DNA from: Nigrospora sphaerica
Lineage: Eukaryota; Ascomycota; Sordariomycetes; Amphisphaeriales; Apiosporaceae
Assembly (NCBI GenBank): GCA_018287875.1
Contig: JAGVVL010000018.1
Coordinates: forward strand, 2,286,501 to 2,350,500
Length of the DNA: 64,000 nucleotides
Direction: 5' to 3'
The notes below the pieces were generated by a model. That model was not told the DNA's origin. It was given only the letters and a program-made list of their open reading frames with translations, and did no database searches. Shown piece by piece: positions 57,201 through 64,000 of this stretch (position 1 is its first letter; each line of letters starts with the position of its first letter). Position numbers and translations under genes: made by a program.

Positions 57201-57688
57201 ATCGCCAATTTCGCGCTCCGGGCCCCTCCCTTCGTCTGCCCGTTCCGTGATCCCCACGATACTTGGGAAGAGCTAGCTTCATTGGTATCAGTATCCATGT
57301 ACACATTAGCTTGTAATGTACATAGTAGCGAGAAAGCGAAAGAGACGAGGGGGGGAGAAGAGAGGAGAGCCAGGAGTAAGCGGGCGAGACGGCTGAATGA
57401 CACTGGCTGACCTCGACGCTTCTTCCCAAGCAATCGCTTGAATAGAAGTGGGCATGGCCCTGCAGCAGAAGACGGGCGAAACGTTCCTTTTCCCTTTTCA
57501 TCCACTCTTCCTATTCAAGCACCCCCACCAAGGAACAAGTCTTCGGGCCTCCATTTCTGACTTGACTGGCAACGCAACGCCTGTCTTGCGCGCGTGTGTT
57601 GCGTGTGGTCGAGCCGGCCTGCTGTTGCTTTTATTAGACACGACCTAAGCAAGAGTGGCGACCTTTGTCTTCCTCCCCTCTGCTCTCG

Positions 57689-57719
57689 TGTGTGTGTGTG
57701 TGCGTGTGTGCGTGTGTGC
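57689..57719. repeat. TG dinucleotide repeat
   Basis: An imperfect TG/CG run in noncoding sequence about 1.8 kb upstream of the next gene. Confidence 0.75.
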
Positions 57720-57804
57720 CTGTCAGCCCGTTTCGGGTGTTTGTTGCTTGCTTGATTGCTTGCTCGAGGTCTTGCCTTCGTCATTCTCTGTCTATCTCTC
57801 TCTT

Positions 57805-57833
57805 CCCCCCCCCCCCCTCCCTCCCTCCCTCCC
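57805..57833. repeat. Poly-C plus CCCT tract
   Basis: A run of about 13 C continues as four CCCT units. It is noncoding, and its exact boundaries may be a base or two off. Confidence 0.7.
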
Positions 57834-59529
57834 GTGCACCCCTCTCTTTTTTTCTCGTTGCGCCGCGCGCAGGGTCTTCGCTCGCCCGCTTCCCGCTCAA
57901 CCCCTCTGCCGCACGCTGTATCCACGGCCAGCGGCAGGCGAGACACGGCCGTCAGAAAAGCAAGAAGCCGCGTCCTCGACTTGGCAGCCCAGACGTGCGC
58001 CATCGCCGCCGCCTCAGGCACGCTCGATTCGGCGTTGGACAGACATACATACAGACGGGGCCACCGAGCAGGACCGCCCGGCACTCTCGTGGTCGCCATT
58101 ATACAAGGTACTAAGCAACGTTAGCACGTACCTAAGCTCTACCCGCCTGATAGAGGTTAAAGCGCCCACGCCCACGGCTGATACGGGTCCCCCCTACTGC
58201 CAGACGACCCGTGGCCAAGGTTGGAGCTGCAGCTGTATGGCCAGAAGGGCCCCCCAACGGACGACCTCGACTGTATCAGGTCATCCCTCCTCCACCCGCC
58301 CATTACCTCTCCTCCACATTTTCCCGTCCGCGGCCACGCTGACGGTGCGAGACGAAGGACCATCTCGACCGCACCACCCGTCACCTGCTACACCTGCTAC
58401 CCCTCCTTCCGCCCGCCGCAACCGAGCTGACACCACCCCGACAACATCATCACCACCACCGCCCACCCACCGTTTGCGCGTGCGTGTGTGCGAGTGAGTG
58501 CGTGTGTGCGTACGTGCGAGCCCGCGTTGATATATGTACACAGCTGTGCACATCGACCGCTCCTCTATTCGCGCGAGACACTACACCCTCGCCACGCCGA
58601 CGACTGGCTGCCGCCCTGTCACTTGACTTGTCCGAACCAGAAATCCGGCACGCTTTCTCGACGGGCGCTACGCCGAATTTCATCCTTTTCTGTCTGCGAC
58701 TGGACATCGGCCACGCACCGTCGCCCGCCCGCCCGCCATCTCCACCTTCTCCCGAAGACCTCGGGGGCCTCTCCCCAATCGCAGCTCGTCTGTCGAAATT
58801 CGCTGCCGCTCGCGAAGTGGTCCCGTCCAATCTCACCGCCCAGACGAGCTGCCTCTTGCCGCTGCCACTGCGCGAGCGCCCGTGCCTCGTCCCTCTCTAC
58901 CTGCAGCCCAGCGGCCGGCATACGAGGCCCGGACGGATAACCATTGTCTGTGTACCCCACGATTCATTTTCCCAACAAGGACCCTTGTCGCCTGCATTAA
59001 AACTTTTTGCCCTCCACCGGCGCCGGCCTCGCCCAAACGAGTTTTTTTTTTTGCCTCGAGTCTCACCCGCCGCGGACCTTGTGGACAGCGACGGCCGAGA
59101 TCTACAAGTACCACTTGTGGTTACTGTGTACAACTACATACCCATCACCCACTTCTATATACCCACTCGCACGGCTCGCAGCGATCGCGCGCCTGCGCCC
59201 CGGGTCTGACCTTCGCCCAGGACCCATCTTTATGACACGAAAGCCCGTGTGCCGCCCAAATCCTGGCTTTTCGCACCTTTTTGGCGCTACGGCTCCTCAT
59301 TTGTGTCGGGATCCTCCCACGTCTATGCGCTGAGAGCATACGGGCATAACTTCCTCTGCTCGATTTCTCACGTGTCGTCTGAACCGCCAAACGTCCGTGA
59401 CTCGACGTCAGCCGACCCCCGGCCTAATTTCCGAGGAGGCTCCTTCCCCGTCCGTTACTTAACCCAATCGCCAGACCCTCGCGGGCCTCTCCGCCCCTCG
59501 CCCGCGACCTACGAACCAAACCATCCACC

Positions 59530-62500
59530 ATGACAGACCGATACCGACCCCCCAGGACACGCTCGCCCACCTTCAACCCGGCGCGGGCCTCTATGCCGGT
59601 GCAGGGCTACGCCTCATGGCACACGGAGGGTATCCACGCCGTGCCCACCGGCCGCTACGAGTCCACTGTTCCCCGCGCCCATGGAGAGCACCGCGGCGCC
59701 CAGTCGACGACGGTCACGACGTACAACGTGGCCAAGGACCCCATGCCTCGAACCGCGCACATACGCGAACCGAGCCGTGCCCGCCACCGATCGTCGACTT
59801 TGGACACCAACATCAAGCCCATCATCGTCACGACAAACCACACCCGCCCTCTGAACTCTTCCCACGTTCAGACCCCGCCGACGTCGGCTAGGCCGGCCAG
59901 CCCTAGCGTCCGCGACCCTTACCGCTCTAGCGAGGAAACGTACTATGCGCAGCCCGCTTCTTCCATGCGTTCGCGGAGCCACAACCGCCATCACAGCCAT
60001 AGTACCACCATGGACACGGACGATGTCTACCGTCTCAGAGACCGCGTGGGCGACGACCGGCTGGTTCGCGCGCCTCGGCTCAACCCTCCCGGGGAAATTC
60101 ACCGGCCTCACAGTCGCCAAGGAATGTATGTAAAGGAGCTACGGGTCAACGAGCCGCGGGTAACCACCACCACGACGACGACGTACGAGAACGACTACGA
60201 ATACACGAAGCCCAGTGACCTCGCGAGGTGGGACCTTGAACACGACCGTCCCAAAAGCCGTGCCGCGAGGCGTGAGAGCTTCGGCCGGGATTACTACCGG
60301 CCCGCCGCCACCATACCCAACGACATCGGCCGCACCGAGGGGAGAAGGGCACCACCTACCTCTGCGGCGCTTGATCGCTTCAACCGCAATGCCGCAACGT
60401 ATGAACGACCATCGGTCACTATACCGGCACCGCCCTCGGTTCCGGCCTCTCCTATGACCGACATTCCGCGCCGATCGAGTCTGCTAGAGGCACCGGAAGA
60501 CCCCATGGTAGACCGTCGGACTTCGCGCCCGCGACCCGTGTCTCTCTACCAAGATCCAACACCCCGGATGTCCCAGCCTGATGATGTTCCCCGCACTCGC
60601 GATGATGCCCGCGTCCACAAGGATCGTCCGGAGTGGGATGACAGGCTCTTTCATGACAACGTTGCTGCACGCGGCTTCGGCCTTCGTCCGGAGCTTCTCG
60701 AGCAAGCCGAAGTCCGCCGTTCGGTGGAGCCCGAGCGTCACCCCTACGATGACCGCCGGTCCCTGGAGCCCGAGCGTCACCCCTACGACGACCGCCGCTC
60801 GCTAGAACCCGAGCGCCACGCCTATGATGACCGTCGTTCGTTGGAGCCCGAGCGCCACGTCTATGACGAGCGCCGATCGCGCGTGGACGAGCGGGAGCCC
60901 AGACGTCGATCTGACGAAAGTCTTACCAGGCGACCGCGTGAGCGTGTCTACACTGAGCCAATCGAGCGTGCTTCCCGCACCGAGGAAACAGAGGGCAGCA
61001 AGGAGAGCGGCCGAGACAAGGTGCGCGATAAGATGGCTGCGGGGTTGAGCGTGGCCGCAGCCGCCATCGGCATAGGCGCCGTAGCAAAGGAGAAGGTAGG
61101 AGACAAAGACGGCAAGGTCTCTCCCAAGGCACGCCGCGCCTCGGACGAAGACCTCCGGCGACCCGTGTCTCGTGCGGGAGACCGTTACCGGCCTGAAGCA
61201 GAGAGGAAATCCCCGCCCCGTGAGGACCCCATCGTGGCCGAGCAAAGGCGCGAGGCCAGACGAGAGAAGGAGAAAGAGGAGGCGGACGCTCGCGAGAAGG
61301 AACGCCTGCGGGAGAAGGAGAAAGAACGTGCCAGGGAAAAGGAGAAGGAAAAGGAAGAGAAGGAGCGTGCCAGAGAGAAGGAGAAGGAGGAGAAGGAGAA
61401 GGAACGCGCCCGCGAGAAGGAGCGTGAGCGCGAGCGTGAGCGCGAGCGCGAGCGCGAACGAGAGAAGGAGTACCGAGAGCGCGAGCGTGAACGCGAACGC
61501 GAGCGCGAACGCGAACAGGAGCGCGAGCGGGAGCGAGAACGTGCTCGACGGGACCTCGAAGCCAAATCTGCTCCAAGCAAGGACAACACGAGGGAAAACT
61601 CGCCCAAGGCGGAGGATGCCATTGACGAGAATTTCTCCCGTCGCCACCGCCCTCCCCCTGCCGCCTTCGATCCCACCGACACGCGCGGTCTCATGGACCT
61701 CAAGGCCGAGCTAGCCGCCAAGAATGAGGAAGGCAAGGCGAAGGAGGACGAGCGACCGACCAGGAGAGACAATGCCTCCAAGGCCGATGCTACCGGATCT
61801 CCCCGGGACTCGTCTCGGCCACCCCGGGACTCGTCTCGCCCGGCTCGGGACTCGTCGCGGCACCGGGACTCGTCGCGGCACCGGGAATCTTCACGACCAC
61901 CGCGAGAACGAGACGAGTCTCGTGGCCGCGAGCTCGTGCACGTGGACTCTTCGGAGAAACAAGTGCGGGTCGTTTCACCACCAAGAGAGAAGGCGGACGC
62001 CAAGCCCATCAAAGGCATTCTGAAGCAGCCCAAGGACTCGTTTCCCGAAGAGCCCAACCCGGTGCGCGAGGGCGTCGCGCCTCACAAAGACGACAAGACC
62101 AAGGCTGACGCGCCTGCCGGCGCCAGATGGACCAAGATCAACCGGAAGCTCGTGAACCCCGAGGCCTTGACGATTGGGAAGGAGAGGTTCGAGGTCCGGG
62201 ATGACTTCGTAATCGTCCTCCGTGTCTTGAGCAAGGAGGAAATCCAGCAATACGCCATTGCCACGGCGCAGCTTAGGGGTAAGTCCAAGCACGGCACGTG
62301 GGTCGATGGCAGTTCAGCTACTAACTCGGGCACAGAGCGGCGCCGTAAGGAGTATGAGCGGGAAAACGGAAGCAGCCACGACGATGATAGCCACCGCGAC
62401 TATGATGACGACGAGCGGCGAAGACGGCACCACCGGCGAGACTATGATGATGACCGCGACTCGGATTGGGAACGCCACCGCCGGCACCGACGTGACGGCG

Positions 62501-62619
62501 ACGACGACGCCCGGGCTCTGGAGTATGGCGAGCCCAGCAACCACTACCACCCACGATCCTTCCGCGACCGGGAGAGGGAGCGGGACATGGCACCGTCCCG
62601 CTCGGACAACAGGCGGTAA
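59530..62619 (+). CDS. Large repeat-rich, charged protein with DUF8035-like C-terminus
   Basis: A single exon codes 1029 aa. The N-terminal half is disordered and rich in Arg, Ser, Pro and Thr. Four tandem 13-residue repeats (SLEPERHPYDDRR type) occupy about 398-449. A Gly/Ala hydrophobic segment (MAAGLSVAAAAIGIGAV, about 502-518) is the only apolar stretch. A very highly charged K/E/R region (about 575-677), probably a long single helix, follows, then RDSSR repeats (about 757-795). The one globular-looking block, ARWTKINRKLVNPEALTIGK to VLRVLSKEEIQQYA (about 863-912), matches my recollection of the fungal DUF8035 domain. The end is a His/Arg/Asp-rich tail. Function unknown. Composition recalls nuclear or scaffold proteins, which is inference only. 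Confidence 0.85.
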   Translation: MTDRYRPPRTRSPTFNPARASMPVQGYASWHTEGIHAVPTGRYESTVPRAHGEHRGAQSTTVTTYNVAKDPMPRTAHIREPSRARHRSSTLDTNIKPIIVTTNHTRPLNSSHVQTPPTSARPASPSVRDPYRSSEETYYAQPASSMRSRSHNRHHSHSTTMDTDDVYRLRDRVGDDRLVRAPRLNPPGEIHRPHSRQGMYVKELRVNEPRVTTTTTTTYENDYEYTKPSDLARWDLEHDRPKSRAARRESFGRDYYRPAATIPNDIGRTEGRRAPPTSAALDRFNRNAATYERPSVTIPAPPSVPASPMTDIPRRSSLLEAPEDPMVDRRTSRPRPVSLYQDPTPRMSQPDDVPRTRDDARVHKDRPEWDDRLFHDNVAARGFGLRPELLEQAEVRRSVEPERHPYDDRRSLEPERHPYDDRRSLEPERHAYDDRRSLEPERHVYDERRSRVDEREPRRRSDESLTRRPRERVYTEPIERASRTEETEGSKESGRDKVRDKMAAGLSVAAAAIGIGAVAKEKVGDKDGKVSPKARRASDEDLRRPVSRAGDRYRPEAERKSPPREDPIVAEQRREARREKEKEEADAREKERLREKEKERAREKEKEKEEKERAREKEKEEKEKERAREKEREREREREREREREKEYREREREREREREREQERERERERARRDLEAKSAPSKDNTRENSPKAEDAIDENFSRRHRPPPAAFDPTDTRGLMDLKAELAAKNEEGKAKEDERPTRRDNASKADATGSPRDSSRPPRDSSRPARDSSRHRDSSRHRESSRPPRERDESRGRELVHVDSSEKQVRVVSPPREKADAKPIKGILKQPKDSFPEEPNPVREGVAPHKDDKTKADAPAGARWTKINRKLVNPEALTIGKERFEVRDDFVIVLRVLSKEEIQQYAIATAQLRGKSKHGTWVDGSSATNSGTERRRKEYERENGSSHDDDSHRDYDDDERRRRHHRRDYDDDRDSDWERHRRHRRDGDDDARALEYGEPSNHYHPRSFRDRERERDMAPSRSDNRR
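60721..60876 (+). repeat. Coding tandem repeat, 4 x 39 bases
   Basis: Four in-frame 39-base units inside the DUF8035-like gene, each coding S-(V/L)-EPERH-x-YD(D/E)RR. Units differ mainly at synonymous sites and at one residue (P/P/A/V), so the protein sequence is kept while DNA drifts. Confidence 0.9.
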
Positions 62620-64000
62620 GATGGCGGCGCAGCCTTGGTATCTTTTCTCAGTCGTTTCTTTCTCCTGGCGATACGAGGGGGTTTTGTCGGCCCGGTAGGA
62701 TGAGGAATGTTGTACGAAGTCATGTAGCAGATGAGACGATCTGTCAAGCATATTGTATGATGAGCGGCATCAAGCTATGGAATTTGCGAGCCTAGATTAC
62801 TTATGATACCTCTTTTCTTTCTACACGTTATTTTTTTACCTGCGTTACGCACACACTTGCACCTAACGCGGGCAGCCGCAATTGCCCTGTTTTCGAGCAC
62901 CCTTTGTTTTCTAAGCCCACTTGAAGCGGCTACCGGCGCTTGTGCAGGCAGGCGGCCTTGCCGACGGCAAGATGCTTAGCCCGGGGGGGGGACCAGGCCG
63001 CTTGGCCGCATTATCGCGGTGCGGGAGGCGGCCAGCCGTGAAAGGTTGGGGCGACGGAGCGACGTCGATGAGGATCGGATGACGGAGCTGTGTCACCCTC
63101 AGACTCGTCTCCCCGCTCCCTCGTCTCGGAGGCAGCGGGACGCGTTGGGTGACGCAGGGAGGCAGAGACCCAGATGCCCCGCGGGTGCCCCGGCCCCCCG
63201 GCCCATTTGGTGGTCGGGCCTCTATCAGCCATGTATCTATCTACCACACCCTTTTTGCCGAGACCGGCAGGTTAGCAGAGCAAAACGCCCGGGCCAGTGG
63301 GCGGCGGCGGGCGCCCAAACTCTCGCCACCCCCTCCTTTTCTGTTTCTGATGCTCGAGAAGAGGGATGGGTATGGGCCCCTCCCGGGCACCAAGTTCGAG
63401 TACCGGGCCCCAAGATGGCCGAGAGGTGGGATGGGATTCTCCCCCGCGGTTACGGAATGAAAGGGGTGGGCGTTTGTTTCTCCTCGCTCTCCCCGTTTGT
63501 ACTGCCGTCTACTTGGCATAAAATATACATACTCTGCAACCATCCTTGGTAGGGGTGTGAATCCTTTTAGAGGGGGAGGCGTGTATCTGTGAGTGTGCGT
63601 ATGTTGGTATATTCGAGTACTTGGTATATGCGGTCTCGACCCTCGCCGAGGTGGGCATCCCTTTTGTTTCCTGCGGATCGGCGACGTGCCCGATGGGCCT
63701 GCTGGTACGTACGGTGTAGTGGTATATAAATCAGTTACCTAAGCTAGTAGGTAGGCGAGTACGTGTGGTCCTTGTGCATGAATGGCGTAAACTTTGATCT
63801 GCTGCCTCGGAACTTGTCAAGACCCCGGCGTAACCAAGTAGGAGAGGGGGGTTGGGAAATCCGCAAAAAGTACCAAGCATGACGGATGGAATGGTATGGA
63901 CAACGGCGGTCGAAGGGGCGGCGCGTGTGTAGAGCGCGCCTTGGACTTTATTTCCGTGAGGGCCCCGGGCTCGAACACGCGCTACCCCCCCTCTAATCCA
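62620..64000. other. 3' flank of the DUF8035-like gene
   Basis: The first few hundred bases are probably 3' UTR. An inverted pair TACCTA-(6)-TAGGTA lies at 63736-63753 and TATATAAA nearby at about 63722-63729. No gene is recognised before the window ends. Confidence 0.45.

Larger units (their letters stand above)
51295..59529. other. 8.2-kb spacer without a supported gene
   Basis: The longest stretch in the window lacking a gene with recognisable motifs. Open frames exist on both strands but are short, overlap each other and lack family signatures. It holds TG repeats (about 57689-57719), poly-C followed by CCCT units (about 57805-57833) and an A12-13 run near 57024. The last 1-1.5 kb before 59530 is C/CT-rich on plus and is probably promoter and leader of the DUF8035-like gene. 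Confidence 0.5.

Noticed and set aside
1..64000. Transposable elements, RIP-mutated repeats, CRISPR arrays, dispersed 5S rRNA, telomere repeats
   Set aside because: No transposase or reverse-transcriptase motifs, no long terminal or inverted repeats, no large A/T-biased decayed blocks, no regularly spaced direct repeats, and no 5S or TTAGGG arrays were found by reading. A repeat-library search would be needed to exclude short remnants.

Overview
The window looks like a Pezizomycotina (filamentous ascomycete) chromosome, most plausibly a Sordariomycete. Evidence: short GT-AG introns of about 50-300 nt with CTAAC/CTGAC-like branch sites, GC-rich coding sequence, CT-rich leaders, long intergenic spacers full of simple repeats, and typical fungal gene families (DUF3405, MOT1 molybdate permease, DUF2408, delta-4 sphingolipid desaturase, DUF8035-like, exo-polygalacturonase). 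No operons, insertion sequences, CRISPR arrays or prokaryotic signals are seen. Exon models were built by hand from splice signals. In every multi-exon model the exon lengths sum to a multiple of three and give conserved family motifs across the junctions.

Layout. 0.2-2.3 kb: DHA1-type MFS exporter (+). 2.3-9.1 kb: long stretch without a supported gene. 9.1-11.5 kb: DUF3405 type II membrane protein (+). 13.8-15.1 kb: MOT1-family molybdate transporter (-). 16.5-18.0 kb: SAP-like multipass membrane protein (-). 19.4-21.5 kb: cytochrome P450 (-). 23.7-24.5 kb: YCII-domain mitochondrial protein (+) with a 15-nt exon. 24.9-26.6 kb: DUF2408 protein (-). 28.0-28.6 kb: 60S stalk protein P1 (+). 29.3-30.4 kb: UBA/C2H2/UBX Cdc48 cofactor (-). 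32.0-33.3 kb: VAP/Scs2 ER contact-site protein (+). 34.2-35.4 kb: sphingolipid delta-4 desaturase (-). 40.2-41.0 kb: unrecognised, probably mitochondrial protein (+). 42.5-43.7 kb: short-chain dehydrogenase (-). 44.7 kb: tRNA-Gly(GCC). 45.1-45.7 kb: GFA-domain protein (-). 46.1-47.9 kb: secreted GH28 exo-polygalacturonase (-). 48.6-49.0 kb: stand-alone protein with two RNase H1 hybrid-binding domains (-). 50.2-51.3 kb: two-TM, proline-rich PPxY protein (-). 51.3-59.5 kb: second long stretch without a supported gene. 59.5-62.6 kb: large repeat-rich DUF8035-like protein (+).

The centre (about 24-35 kb) is dense in conserved housekeeping genes: ribosome stalk, Cdc48 cofactor, VAP and ceramide desaturase. 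VAP and DES both belong to ER lipid biology, but nothing shows co-regulation. The flanks carry accessory functions (exporter, P450, pectinase, GFA, SDR) and sparse genes. The most unusual signals are the RNase-H-less double hybrid-binding-domain protein, the SAP-like/multi-TM protein, very short exons (15, 23 and 27 nt) and a GC-AG intron, a recurrent TACCTA/TAGGTA motif confined to spacers (including an 18-nt perfect palindrome upstream of the pectinase), and triplet repeats and poly-C runs in upstream regions. I found no clear new multi-gene system.
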